Shown here one piece after another: positions 1-7,416 of a stretch of 16,147 nt of DNA (position 1 is its first letter; every line of letters begins with the position of its first letter). Made by a program: the position numbers and the translations under genes. The notes below the pieces were generated by a model, which was not told the DNA's origin, did not search any database, and saw only the letters and a list, made by a program, of their open reading frames with translations. The stretch comes from Bacteroidales bacterium (GTDB taxonomy: Bacteria; Bacteroidota; Bacteroidia; Bacteroidales; JAAUTT01). The stretch spans positions 1-16,147 of the forward strand of contig JANXXY010000002.1 of the NCBI GenBank assembly GCA_025350365.1. Reading direction: 5' to 3'.

Positions 1-1132
1 CCACCAATTTTCCTGCAGAATGAATGGGTGTTTTGTCCCAGGGCGAATAACTGATTAACGGACCGCATTCAGTCATGCCATAACCTACAGTAAACGGAAA
101 TTTTATTCTTTTGAAAAATTCCTCGGCTTCTGTGTTAAAGGCCGCTCCACCAATGACTATTTCGTGAAAATTTCCACCAAAAATAATATTTAATTTATTT
201 TTAATCTTTTGATAAATAATACTTTGAACTCCTGGAATTAATAGTAGACCCTTCATAAGTGGCTTTGATATAATAGGAAGAATCTGCTTCTTATATATTT
301 TTTCAATGATAAGAGGAACAGAAAGAATCAATCTGGGTTTTATTTCACCAAAAGCCTGAATAATAATTTGAGGAGACGGCGTTTTGGTAAGAAAATAAAC
401 ATGACATCCCAAGGAAAACGGAAATAAAAACTCGAATGCACAACCATAGGCATGGGCAAGTGGAAGAAACGACACTATTTTATCGCCCGATTTTAAGGGC
501 ATATTATTTTGTGCAAACCGTATGTTGGCGGCCAGACTATTGTGAGCCAACATAACTCCTTTTGTAAAACCTGTTGTCCCTGAAGTATAGCTTATTGCAG
601 CAATATTTTCGTTGGAGACCGCATTTAAATAAAAAAATTGAGGAAGAAATCCTCTTGGGTATTTTTCATTAAATAATGCCTTCCGTTCCTCACTTTTAAT
701 AAGATTTTGTTTATTAACTGATTGGTTCACTTCAAAATCGGTTAATGAGAAAACAATCCGAATATTGGGCATTTCAGAAAGATTTATCGACTCAATAATT
801 TGATCTCCGGCAAATAATACAATTGAATCGGAATGATTTACAATATTCTGAATGTCATGTGGTTTAAAATCAGCAAGAATTGGCACAATAACTGCTCCGT
901 AAGTAATGGTGGCCAGATAAACAATAACCCAATTCGTTGAATTTTTGCCAATAAGTGATATTTTATCACCTTGTTTTATTCCCGAATGTTCAAAAAGAAT
1001 ATGAAATTCAGCAATTTTCTCAGCTACTTCACCATAGGTTAAACCGTCGCCCTTATAATCAGAAAAAGCAGGCATGATCCAGTTGTACTTTATACTATTT
1101 TCCAAATAAAGTACCAGGTTTTCTTTTATCAT
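1..1132 (-). CDS. AMP-forming acyl-CoA ligase, N-terminal part (runs off window edge)
   Basis: This gene codes for a member of the ANL superfamily. These enzymes activate a carboxylic acid, probably a fatty acid, with ATP to an acyl-adenylate and then form the CoA thioester. The frame is open from the ATG at 1132 down to base 1, giving 377 residues; a full member has about 550-600, so the C-terminal cap domain lies outside. Visible motifs are the Ser/Thr/Gly-rich phosphate loop SYTSGTTGFTKGV (181-193), FLPLAHAYG (222-230), the GGAAFN adenine-binding segment (328-333) and YGMTECGP (351-358). LPLAHAYG and YGMTE are typical of long-chain fatty-acid ligases, but the substrate cannot be read from sequence. 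The gene diverges from the ABC exporter gene, with a promoter-like box just upstream. Family assignment is secure; the exact substrate is not. Confidence 0.9.
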   Translation of the reverse strand, partial: MIKENLVLYLENSIKYNWIMPAFSDYKGDGLTYGEVAEKIAEFHILFEHSGIKQGDKISLIGKNSTNWVIVYLATITYGAVIVPILADFKPHDIQNIVNHSDSIVLFAGDQIIESINLSEMPNIRIVFSLTDFEVNQSVNKQNLIKSEERKALFNEKYPRGFLPQFFYLNAVSNENIAAISYTSGTTGFTKGVMLAHNSLAANIRFAQNNMPLKSGDKIVSFLPLAHAYGCAFEFLFPFSLGCHVYFLTKTPSPQIIIQAFGEIKPRLILSVPLIIEKIYKKQILPIISKPLMKGLLLIPGVQSIIYQKIKNKLNIIFGGNFHEIVIGGAAFNTEAEEFFKRIKFPFTVGYGMTECGPLISYSPWDKTPIHSAGKLV

Positions 1133-1158
1133 GTAGATAAATCAATGTTTGAGAACAC

Positions 1159-1193
1159 CAAATTTAGTGAACAAACTGAAAAAGTAAAACAAT
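1159..1193 (-). promoter_or_regulatory. candidate Bacteroidota-type promoter for the acyl-CoA ligase gene
   Basis: On the minus strand TAAATTTG (1166-1159) matches the -7 consensus TAnnTTTG in full. A weak -33 element, ATTG (1193-1190), lies 23 bases upstream, at the long end of the usual spacing. The predicted transcript start is about 20 bases before the ATG at 1132. In AT-rich DNA the 8-base match alone can occur by chance. Confidence 0.4.
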
Positions 1194-1232
1194 TGATGTA
1201 AATTTTTGTAATAATGTCTTTTTTTTAATCAG

Positions 1233-1258
1233 ACACTGAAATTTGAACAATGCAGTGT
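1233..1258. repeat. 6-bp inverted repeat upstream of the ABC exporter
   Basis: ACACTG (1233-1238) and CAGTGT (1253-1258) are perfect inverse complements separated by 14 bases. One G-T and one A-T pair can be added outside. The repeat ends 31 bases before the exporter ATG, so it could be an operator or a leader hairpin. No function is shown by the sequence, and chance is possible. Confidence 0.3.
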
Positions 1259-1289
1259 TTATATTGTACTTAAAGCATATTTAAATATT

Positions 1290-3113
1290 ATGGCAAAAAA
1301 CCGTTTTGGCAGCAATGGAACACCAAAGGAGGAAACTCCCAAAGTCGATATTAACAGGGAAAATTTGAAAGAAGCGTTACTTATTTTCACCTATGTAAAA
1401 CCATACCGCGTAAAATTTTTTACCGGATTATTCTTCATTGCCTTATCAGCATGCACTACCATGGCTTTCCCTTATATGCTGAAGCTATTGATTGATAGTG
1501 CTCACGAAATTAGCGAAGGAAACTTAACTCATTCGCCTGGTGTTATAGCCTTACTAATGGTTTTAATCCTTAGTGTTCAAATGATTTTCTCGTACATGCG
1601 GGTATATCTTTTCACTTCAGTGGGAGAAAATGCGCTTGCCGACATGCGCAAAGATATTTACCAGCGCATGATAATGATGCCGATGGAATTTTTTGCTCAA
1701 CGACGAGTTGGCGAATTGTCCAGTCGTATAAGCGCTGACCTCTCGCAAATTCAGGATGCTGTTTCGTTTGTACTGGCTGAATTTATCAGAGGCATACTTA
1801 CACTGATTATTGGATTGATTCTTATACTGTTAATATCGTCAAAGCTAACCCTATTAATGCTATCGGTGGTTCCCGTAATTGTGGTTGTATCGGTAATTTT
1901 CAGCAAACGTATACGAAAATTGGCACGAAAGGCACAGGATCAATTGGCTGACTCCAACATTATTGTTCAGGAAACCTTACAAGGAATAAACAATGTCAAA
2001 GCCTTTTCGAATGAATGGTACGAAATGCTTCGTTATAGCACAAGCATTCAAAACGTTGTAAAACTAGCAGTTAGCAATGCCAGATTTCGCGGTCTCTTCA
2101 TATCATTCGTGATGTTTAGCATCTTTAGCGCTATTGTTTTGGTAGTTTGGTTCGGCGCAGGACTGATGCAGCAAGGAAAGTTAACGTTTGGAGATCTCAC
2201 GGCATTCGTGGTGTATACTGCATTTGTAGGGGGATCGATGGCCGGATTTGCTGATTTATACAGTCAACTACAAAAAACACTTGGAGCTACACAGCGGGTT
2301 CGTGAACTATTGCGGGAAAAAACAGAAACTGTTACCATCAACGATGTTCCGCTGCAAATGGAATATAAACTAAGCGGAAATGTTGAAATGAAGGATATCG
2401 CGTTCAGTTATCCTTCGCGGAAGGACATTCAGGTGCTTGCAAAAATTAATCTGAAGGCAGAAAAAGGCAACCACATCGCTATTGTTGGCCCAAGTGGCGC
2501 AGGAAAAAGCACGTTAATATCTCTTCTTTTACGTTTCTATGAACCAGATTCAGGAACATTGCTTTTCGATGGGAAAGAAGCTAAAACATTTCCTTTGTCC
2601 CAACTTCGAAAACAGATGGCCCTGGTTCCTCAAGATGTATTTTTGTTTGGTGGCACTATCCGTGAAAACATTGCCTATGGTAATCCTCATTCCACACAGG
2701 AAGAAATTGAAGAAGCGGCTAAAAAAGCCAATGCGCACGATTTCATTATTTCCTTTCCTGAAAGCTACCAAACCATTGTTGGCGAACGAGGTATAATGCT
2801 ATCCGGTGGTCAGAGGCAACGAATTGCCATTGCTCGTGCTATTTTAAAGAACCCGGTAATATTAATACTTGACGAAGCAACAAGTTCTCTCGATTCCGAG
2901 TCAGAATCGCTCGTTCAGGAAGCTTTGGAAAACCTGATGGCTAACAGGACTACTTTCGTGATAGCGCATCGTTTATCGACCATTCGCAAAGCCGACAAAA
3001 TAGTGGTTATTGAAAAAGGTACCATCAAAGAAAGTGGCACACATCAGGAATTAATTGCTTTGGACGAAGGTTTGTATAAGAATTTGAGCAAACTGCAATA
3101 TGAATTAAATTGA
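1290..3113 (+). CDS. ABC exporter, fused membrane and ATPase domains (MsbA/multidrug type)
   Basis: This is a half-transporter of 607 residues that should work as a homodimer in the inner membrane and export a lipid or drug-like substrate. The N-terminal membrane domain (about 30-330) has six hydrophobic segments, clearest at 43-62, 84-103, 165-184, 188-205, 270-290 and 302-316. The ATPase domain (about 360-600) is complete: A-loop Y374 in FSYPSR, Walker A GPSGAGKST (400-408), Q-loop Q448, signature LSGGQ (504-508), Walker B ILILDEA with catalytic E529, and switch H560. Length and order fit the MsbA/Sav1866 group, and the NBD is of the type with near-consensus sites in both halves of a homodimer. 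No substrate-binding protein or partner gene is adjacent, which agrees with an exporter. MsbA itself is one candidate, but lipid A flipping cannot be told from general efflux by sequence alone. Confidence 0.95.
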   Translation: MAKNRFGSNGTPKEETPKVDINRENLKEALLIFTYVKPYRVKFFTGLFFIALSACTTMAFPYMLKLLIDSAHEISEGNLTHSPGVIALLMVLILSVQMIFSYMRVYLFTSVGENALADMRKDIYQRMIMMPMEFFAQRRVGELSSRISADLSQIQDAVSFVLAEFIRGILTLIIGLILILLISSKLTLLMLSVVPVIVVVSVIFSKRIRKLARKAQDQLADSNIIVQETLQGINNVKAFSNEWYEMLRYSTSIQNVVKLAVSNARFRGLFISFVMFSIFSAIVLVVWFGAGLMQQGKLTFGDLTAFVVYTAFVGGSMAGFADLYSQLQKTLGATQRVRELLREKTETVTINDVPLQMEYKLSGNVEMKDIAFSYPSRKDIQVLAKINLKAEKGNHIAIVGPSGAGKSTLISLLLRFYEPDSGTLLFDGKEAKTFPLSQLRKQMALVPQDVFLFGGTIRENIAYGNPHSTQEEIEEAAKKANAHDFIISFPESYQTIVGERGIMLSGGQRQRIAIARAILKNPVILILDEATSSLDSESESLVQEALENLMANRTTFVIAHRLSTIRKADKIVVIEKGTIKESGTHQELIALDEGLYKNLSKLQYELN

Positions 3114-3140
3114 TTTATTTTGTTCAATAGTTCGGTAAAT

Positions 3141-3180
3141 TTTCAACTTCTGCATTTTTATAAAATGTAATACGTTGAAA
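3141..3180. terminator. AT-rich hairpin between convergent genes, candidate bidirectional terminator
   Basis: A two-part hairpin lies between the exporter and the TauE-type gene. The outer stem is TTTCAAC (3141-3147) with GTTGAAA (3174-3180). The inner stem is TGCATTTT (3151-3158) with AAAATGTA (3162-3169), with a 3-base loop and a small internal loop between the stems. Its site, 28 bases after the exporter stop, suits a terminator, but no long T-run follows. The remaining bases (about 3181-3322) are AT-rich and hold nothing I recognise. Confidence 0.45.
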
Positions 3181-3322
3181 TACATAGAAATAAAGAAATA
3201 TTTCAATATATATCCAAGTATTTTATTTTAAGAATATTGCTGAAAATATACCGAAGTATTGCTTAACAATATATTTCTATTAATTGTCCTGATGGGACTT
3301 AAAATACAATTTCTAACTTGCT

Positions 3323-4087
3323 TCAAACGTAATACTGAATGAAATAATAAACTGATACCGCCAAACCGATAAGTACCACAATGAGGCGTAAAATATCAGG
3401 CTTTATTTTTCCGGCAAGCCTGCCTCCAATCAATCCACCGCAAACTGCTCCAATTGCCATAACACCTGCAATCGACCAATCCACTTTTCCTGAAAATGAA
3501 AAATAGATCGCGGCAGCGATATTAACACTGAATGAGATGGCCTGTTTTAGAACGTTTAGCCGTGTTAGTGAATCGTCTATAACAAGACCCAACACTGCCA
3601 TTAAAATAACCCCAAGCCCTGCCCCGAAATATCCACCATATATTGCCGCCAGAAAAACTAATAAAAACATTACCGTATTATTTGCACGACCATGATGTGC
3701 CTTTCCTATTCGCGCAACAACCCAATTTTTTATTGGTACCTGGATAGCTAAAAGACATGTAGCCGTAAGAATCAAAAATGGTATGATAGCACGAAATGAA
3801 TTTTCGCGGGTATTAAGTAATATCAGTCCGCCCACAATACCCCCAACGATACTGAAAGGAAGAATTTTTAACAGCCGCTGTTTTTGGGTTTCAAAATCAC
3901 GTCGCTGAGCATATACCCCTCCCAATATGCCAGAGCAAAGTCCAATGGTATTCGTAACATTTGCTGCAATGGGCGAAATACCAATGGCAGTCAGAACCGG
4001 AAAAGTTATTAAGGTACCGCCGCCGGCGATAGCGTTAATAAATCCGGCCGCAACCGAGGCAACAAAAACAACGAGAAAATGGATCAT
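3323..4087 (-). CDS. TauE/SafE-family sulfite/organosulfonate-type membrane permease
   Basis: This is an integral membrane protein of 254 residues from the TauE/SafE (DUF81) family, whose known members move sulfite, sulfoacetate or other organic anions across the inner membrane. About seven or eight hydrophobic segments are visible. The family's glycine-rich N-terminal motif is present as AAGFINAIAGGGTLITFPVL, and the second-half repeat appears as YGGYFGAGLGVILMAVLG. I chose the ATG at 4087 because it is preceded by AGGAAG and gives a normal membrane-entry N-terminus. A start at 4132 would add 15 polar residues not typical of the family. Its 5' leader overlaps the promoter of the divergent gene. 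No sulfur-metabolism gene is nearby, so the substrate is unknown. Confidence 0.9.
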   Translation of the reverse strand: MIHFLVVFVASVAAGFINAIAGGGTLITFPVLTAIGISPIAANVTNTIGLCSGILGGVYAQRRDFETQKQRLLKILPFSIVGGIVGGLILLNTRENSFRAIIPFLILTATCLLAIQVPIKNWVVARIGKAHHGRANNTVMFLLVFLAAIYGGYFGAGLGVILMAVLGLVIDDSLTRLNVLKQAISFSVNIAAAIYFSFSGKVDWSIAGVMAIGAVCGGLIGGRLAGKIKPDILRLIVVLIGLAVSVYYFIQYYV

Positions 4088-4121
4088 ATCTTCCTTTTCT
4101 ACTTTTTCCCAAATAAAACAA

Positions 4122-4129
4122 TATTTTTG
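4122..4129 (+). promoter_or_regulatory. -7 promoter box of the RsmI-like gene
   Basis: TATTTTTG matches TAnnTTTG in full. A poor -33 element (TTTC, about 22 bases upstream) is the best available. A transcript start near 4134-4136 would leave only 6-8 bases before the GTG at 4142. This argues against translation starts farther upstream, since they would not be in the transcript. Confidence 0.5.
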
Positions 4130-4141
4130 CATAAAAAATAC

Positions 4142-4843
4142 GTGGAAGGAAAACTTTATTTATTGCCCAATCTCTTGGGAGACGGAAACCCGGACGAATT
4201 GCTGCCTGCCAATGTTTTGCAGATTATCAGGCGACTTCGATTTTTTATTGTGGAGGACATTCGCACTTCAAGGCGTTTTCTATCAAAGGTAGGAATGGAG
4301 GTTCCCATAGATACTCTTTCGTTCTTTTCCTTGAATGAACATACGCTTCCAGCCGAAATAACCGACTATCTCGACCCTTTGAAAGATGGTGATATGGGTG
4401 TATTATCCGAAGCCGGTGTTCCGGGTGTGGCCGATCCCGGAGCTGATATTGTGCGCCTTGCCCACCAAAAAAATGTAAAGGTTATTCCGCTGGTAGGTCC
4501 ATCCTCCATCATAATGGCAGTAATGGCTTCCGGACTCAATGGACAGAGTTTTGCTTTTAATGGATATCTGCCGGTGAAACGCCCCGAGAGAATTAGTAAG
4601 ATTAAATTTTTCGAGAAACGGGCCATACAGGAAAATCAAACGCAGTTATTTATTGAAGCTCCATACCGTAACAATTCATTATTTGAAGATATGGTTGCAA
4701 GTTGTTTACCATCAACTATGATAGGAATTGCAGCAGATATTAGTCTTGAAAACGAATTTATAAACACTAAAACCGCTGAAAACTGGAGAAAAAAAATGCC
4801 GGACCTCCATAAGCGCCCGGCAATTTTTATGATTGGAAAATAA
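4142..4843 (+). CDS. RsmI-like SAM-dependent methyltransferase (tetrapyrrole methylase family), short form
   Basis: The product belongs to the tetrapyrrole (corrin/porphyrin) methylase superfamily and most resembles RsmI, which 2'-O-methylates C1402 of 16S rRNA. Visible family motifs are LYLLPNLLGD at the N-terminus, VEDIRTSRRFL (37-47), SEAGVPGVADPG (89-100), VGPSSI (118-123) and FNGYLP (139-144). At 233 residues it lacks the C-terminal extension of classical RsmI (about 280). Short paralogs of this kind are common in Bacteroidota beside a full-length RsmI, so the substrate may differ. I chose GTG at 4142 because family similarity begins there and the promoter box sits at 4122-4129. The ATG at 4079 would add 21 hydrophobic, atypical residues. 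The 3' end contains a terminator hairpin used by the convergent FKBP operon. Confidence 0.85.
   Translation: MEGKLYLLPNLLGDGNPDELLPANVLQIIRRLRFFIVEDIRTSRRFLSKVGMEVPIDTLSFFSLNEHTLPAEITDYLDPLKDGDMGVLSEAGVPGVADPGADIVRLAHQKNVKVIPLVGPSSIIMAVMASGLNGQSFAFNGYLPVKRPERISKIKFFEKRAIQENQTQLFIEAPYRNNSLFEDMVASCLPSTMIGIAADISLENEFINTKTAENWRKKMPDLHKRPAIFMIGK
4789..4828 (-). terminator. terminator hairpin of the FKBP operon, embedded in the RsmI-like coding region
   Basis: TGCCGG (4797-4802) pairs perfectly with CCGGCA (4817-4822) around a 14-base loop. On the minus strand the stem is followed by eight T (complement of A4789-4796), the form of an intrinsic terminator for the leftward operon ending at 4853. On the plus strand it is followed by an A and five T (4824-4828), so it may act both ways. 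Outside one A-A mismatch, five A-T pairs extend the stem. The hairpin lies wholly within the last 18 codons of the plus-strand gene. Confidence 0.65.
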
Positions 4844-4852
4844 AATTAAGTC

Positions 4853-5821
4853 TTACTTTACGTCTTTAATTTCAATATAATAAACTAAAGTAGTATATGG
4901 TGGGATAATAATCTGTTTTGCTAAATTAACACTTCCATCCGATCCATATGCCCTGTAAAAAGGTATAATTACAATCCCTTTTCCACCTTTTCTCATATGT
5001 CTGATTCCTTCATCAAAACCCGGAATATTTGTTGATTTAGAAGCATCTGTATTAAAAAGAATCGATTCATAACCTGTCCTCTTTTGAAGTAATCGCTCAC
5101 GACAAAGATTTTTGTACGAAATAAGATTAACCGTATAATCAACAGTAACCGCTTTCCCGTCAGGGATTGAATCTCCTGTTCCTTTGAGTGTTTCAATATA
5201 GTAAACTCCTGCAACTCCCTTTTTGGTAGAATCAGCAAGTGTAAGTACCGGATTTATATTATTTTTTTTACAAATACTGTCTAAAAAATAGCCAATTTGT
5301 TCGTTTTCAAATGTTATTGGGTTGGAAAACACTTTAAATAAATCTACTTCCATTATTACAGGCTGGTAATTGTTCGAACCCCAAAGTAAAGAAGGAATAA
5401 TAAATTTAGCTTTTCCTCCCTCTTTCATTGACATGATTCCTTCCACTAAACCCAGACTGGTTTGTCCCTTTAAAAATAATTTATATAATCCACCAATAAC
5501 CTGAGACGGCAAAATACCATTAGCTTTGGCTAATGTAGTATCATTGGTAGCCAGTATATTATCGCTAACATCTTTTATCCGATAGTTGATCAAAGTAACA
5601 TCTGTATTGGTAGGAGAAACGCCGGTACCTATTACAGAAGGCACAATATACATACCCGAAGCTGTTGGATCTACTTTAAATTCAGGATGTGTAGAAATAT
5701 AATTCGCAATAAGCCTTCTTTCATTCTCCTCATTTTGCGAATTATCGGTTTTATTACATGATGAAGTGAAAATGACAATACTTAATAGAAATAAAAATAG
5801 ACTGACCTTAAATTTATTCAT
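4853..5821 (-). CDS. FKBP-type prolyl isomerase lipoprotein with two divergent FKBP domains
   Basis: The product is a predicted lipoprotein of 322 residues. It has an N-terminal hydrophobic stretch ending in TSSC with acyl-accepting C22, then a polar linker (NKTDNSQNEENE). Two FKBP-like domains follow. Domain 1 is about 56-165 (GLVEGIMSMKEGGKAKFIIPSLLWG). Domain 2 is about 205-320 (IPGFDEGIRHMRKGGKGIVIIP, then IIIPPYTTLVYYIEI). Both look worn. Domain 1 lacks the usual IPPF loop before its last strand, and domain 2 lacks the FDS motif and has F269 where the binding-pocket Trp of FKBP12 sits. The protein may therefore be a chaperone or binding protein more than an isomerase. It is the last gene of the nrnA operon, 73 bases after the previous FKBP gene. 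The purine-rich AAGGGGAAAA before the ATG is an unusually good ribosome site here. Confidence 0.85.
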   Translation of the reverse strand: MNKFKVSLFLFLLSIVIFTSSCNKTDNSQNEENERRLIANYISTHPEFKVDPTASGMYIVPSVIGTGVSPTNTDVTLINYRIKDVSDNILATNDTTLAKANGILPSQVIGGLYKLFLKGQTSLGLVEGIMSMKEGGKAKFIIPSLLWGSNNYQPVIMEVDLFKVFSNPITFENEQIGYFLDSICKKNNINPVLTLADSTKKGVAGVYYIETLKGTGDSIPDGKAVTVDYTVNLISYKNLCRERLLQKRTGYESILFNTDASKSTNIPGFDEGIRHMRKGGKGIVIIPFYRAYGSDGSVNLAKQIIIPPYTTLVYYIEIKDVK

Positions 5822-5894
5822 AATTTTCCCCTTTTATATATTGATAAAGTTTTTCTATTTAGATTGATAAATGCATAAATGGTTGCGTTAGTAT

Positions 5895-6773
5895 TTACAC
5901 TTTTTTTACAGAAATTAATTCGACTTCGAAAATTAAGGAAGTAAACGGAGGAATAATACCTGTTGAAGAACCTGATTGACCGAAAGCCAAACCGGATGGC
6001 ATGATAAACAGCGCCTTTTCTCCTTCATGCATGATACCGATAGCTTCTTCCATGCCTTTCACAACTTGCCATTGTTGCCCGTATACAAATTGAAACGGTT
6101 CATTCCGTTGGCGGGTAGAATCAAAAAATTTACCATTCAAAAAACGTCCTTCATAATTCACGACTATTGTATCTCCCAAATTTACAGTTTTTTGATTTCC
6201 TTTTTTCACCACCAGATAGTACATTCCTGTAGGTAAAGGATTGATTTTAAGTTTCGATTCATTAATATATTGTTGCAAGATGGTTTTTTCGTATTCACCA
6301 AAGTCTTCGATCCATTTTAGGAAAGCAATTTTTTCGTTATCATACTCCTGAATGGTTTGCACGTCCACAATGCCAATGTTAATTTTAATTTTATCGCTTG
6401 CTTTTAAAAACTTTGGCAAATTGGATGATAATGTTTTTTTGAAAAAATTATCTGCCGGAATAATAAAACTTGCCGAATCGTCTTTTCCAATTAGGGTAAG
6501 GCATTCATCAATAGCTCCCAAATATTCGGGTTGTGAAATTTGAAATTTACGACGACCGCTAAAGAATAAAGAATCATTCATCGTTTTATAGGTAATATCG
6601 GCAGTTATATAATCGGTATATCTGCATTTTATGCTATCATCGCCAATTTTTATTAATTTGTAATCGAAACCACTTGCGTGAAGGCTATACCCTTTGTATT
6701 CCGATTTTTTATGGCAACTTGCCAGCATCAAACCGATGATAAGGAGAAATGCAAGTGGTGATTTTTTTTTCAT
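5895..6773 (-). CDS. FKBP-type prolyl isomerase lipoprotein, degenerate N-domain plus canonical C-domain
   Basis: This is a predicted lipoprotein of 292 residues whose signal peptide ends in LASC (C20). The N-terminal region (about 35-137) has the strand order and spacing of an FKBP fold (ADITYKTMNDSLF..., GAIDECLTLIGKDDSASFIIP) but no active-site motifs. The C-terminal domain (about 182-289) is canonical: NYEGRFLNGKFFDST (Y207, F217, D218), PFQFVYG, VVKGMEEAI (M241 at the FKBP12 Trp59 position), LAFGQ and IPPFTSLIFEVEL. It should therefore catalyse prolyl isomerisation outside the inner membrane. The ATG at 6773 gives a clean lipoprotein signal; a TTG at 6791 is the only alternative and is unlikely. 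It starts 20 bases after the preceding gene's stop, so it is probably co-transcribed. Confidence 0.9.
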   Translation of the reverse strand: MKKKSPLAFLLIIGLMLASCHKKSEYKGYSLHASGFDYKLIKIGDDSIKCRYTDYITADITYKTMNDSLFFSGRRKFQISQPEYLGAIDECLTLIGKDDSASFIIPADNFFKKTLSSNLPKFLKASDKIKINIGIVDVQTIQEYDNEKIAFLKWIEDFGEYEKTILQQYINESKLKINPLPTGMYYLVVKKGNQKTVNLGDTIVVNYEGRFLNGKFFDSTRQRNEPFQFVYGQQWQVVKGMEEAIGIMHEGEKALFIMPSGLAFGQSGSSTGIIPPFTSLIFEVELISVKKV

Positions 6774-6793
6774 TATGAGCTTTATTGTCAAAA

Positions 6794-7345
6794 TTATTTA
6801 CGTTTCAACCAATTTACAAATACGTTATTTACCGTGTCTATATTAAAATATTCCGGGTCGAAATCTTCACCTAGCCATTCAAGGTTACTTTCATACTCTT
6901 TGTGGGTGGGTTGTTTCAATATTTCTAACATTTCACCATAACCCCATATTCCGCCGGAGTCTTCAGGGGGACAATTCATTTTTCCATCAAGACAAACCAC
7001 TTGGTTTAAATTGTTATTTGCAGGTAAAATTTTTTCGAGAAGAATATCATGTATCCAACCATCACCAAAGTCATACTCGTACTTAAATTTATCTTTCTCA
7101 TTTTTTAATAAAAGGGATAACTTAGTTTTTTTATAATCATTTATTGAAAATTCATCATTTACGTCTTTTACCCCGTAAAATTGATTACCATCGATAAATT
7201 GGTGTAAGTGATCATTATTCCAACCCATTGCAATTTGAATTGCCGTATGAAAATCAGGTAACAAAATGGTTGAAGGTACAAGTAGGCGTCTCCAAATCTT
7301 AGGTTTAGAACCAAGTAGTGAAATTTTAATTTGGTAAATATTCAT
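6794..7345 (-). CDS. plasmid pRiA4b ORF-3-like protein
   Basis: The 183-residue product matches the plasmid pRiA4b ORF-3 family (PF07929), a cytosolic domain of unknown biochemical role. Family marks are IYQIKISLLGSKPKIWRRLLVP at the N-terminus, MGWNNDHLHQF (40-50; H46, H48), YDFGDGWIH (91-99) and a C-terminal segment with C118, C125 and PPEDSGGIWGY (126-136). The conserved His, Cys and acidic residues could bind a metal, but that is inference. There is no signal peptide or membrane segment, unlike the exported FKBP lipoproteins on both sides. It follows the upstream FKBP gene after 71 AT-rich bases and precedes the next by 20, so it looks inserted into an otherwise uniform operon. The gene is complete. 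Confidence 0.85.
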   Translation of the reverse strand: MNIYQIKISLLGSKPKIWRRLLVPSTILLPDFHTAIQIAMGWNNDHLHQFIDGNQFYGVKDVNDEFSINDYKKTKLSLLLKNEKDKFKYEYDFGDGWIHDILLEKILPANNNLNQVVCLDGKMNCPPEDSGGIWGYGEMLEILKQPTHKEYESNLEWLGEDFDPEYFNIDTVNNVFVNWLKRK

Positions 7346-7416
7346 GGATTATTTTTTAAGTTTAAATTTAAATACAAGTTTTTGAAGCTCGCCAAGTCGC
7401 TGTATGAATACCAACT

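Noticed and set aside
3286..3298. GTCC/GGAC hairpin as terminator of the TauE-type gene
   Set aside because: The stem has only four pairs and no T-run; the hairpin at 3141-3180 is better.
4088..4132. Longer N-terminus for the TauE-type permease starting at 4132
   Set aside because: The ATG at 4087 has a purine-rich ribosome site and gives the normal membrane N-terminus; the extra 15 residues are polar and atypical.
4079..4141. Upstream ATG (4079) as the start of the RsmI-like gene
   Set aside because: It precedes the likely promoter box and adds 21 residues that do not fit the family.
4366..4639. Minus-strand open frames inside the RsmI-like gene, and similar frames within the ABC exporter, ribH, recF and yidC genes
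   Set aside because: They lie opposite or out of frame with well-conserved genes and show no recognisable protein features.
6774..6791. TTG start at 6791 for the second FKBP gene
   Set aside because: The ATG at 6773 gives a standard lipoprotein signal peptide with a basic start (MKKK).
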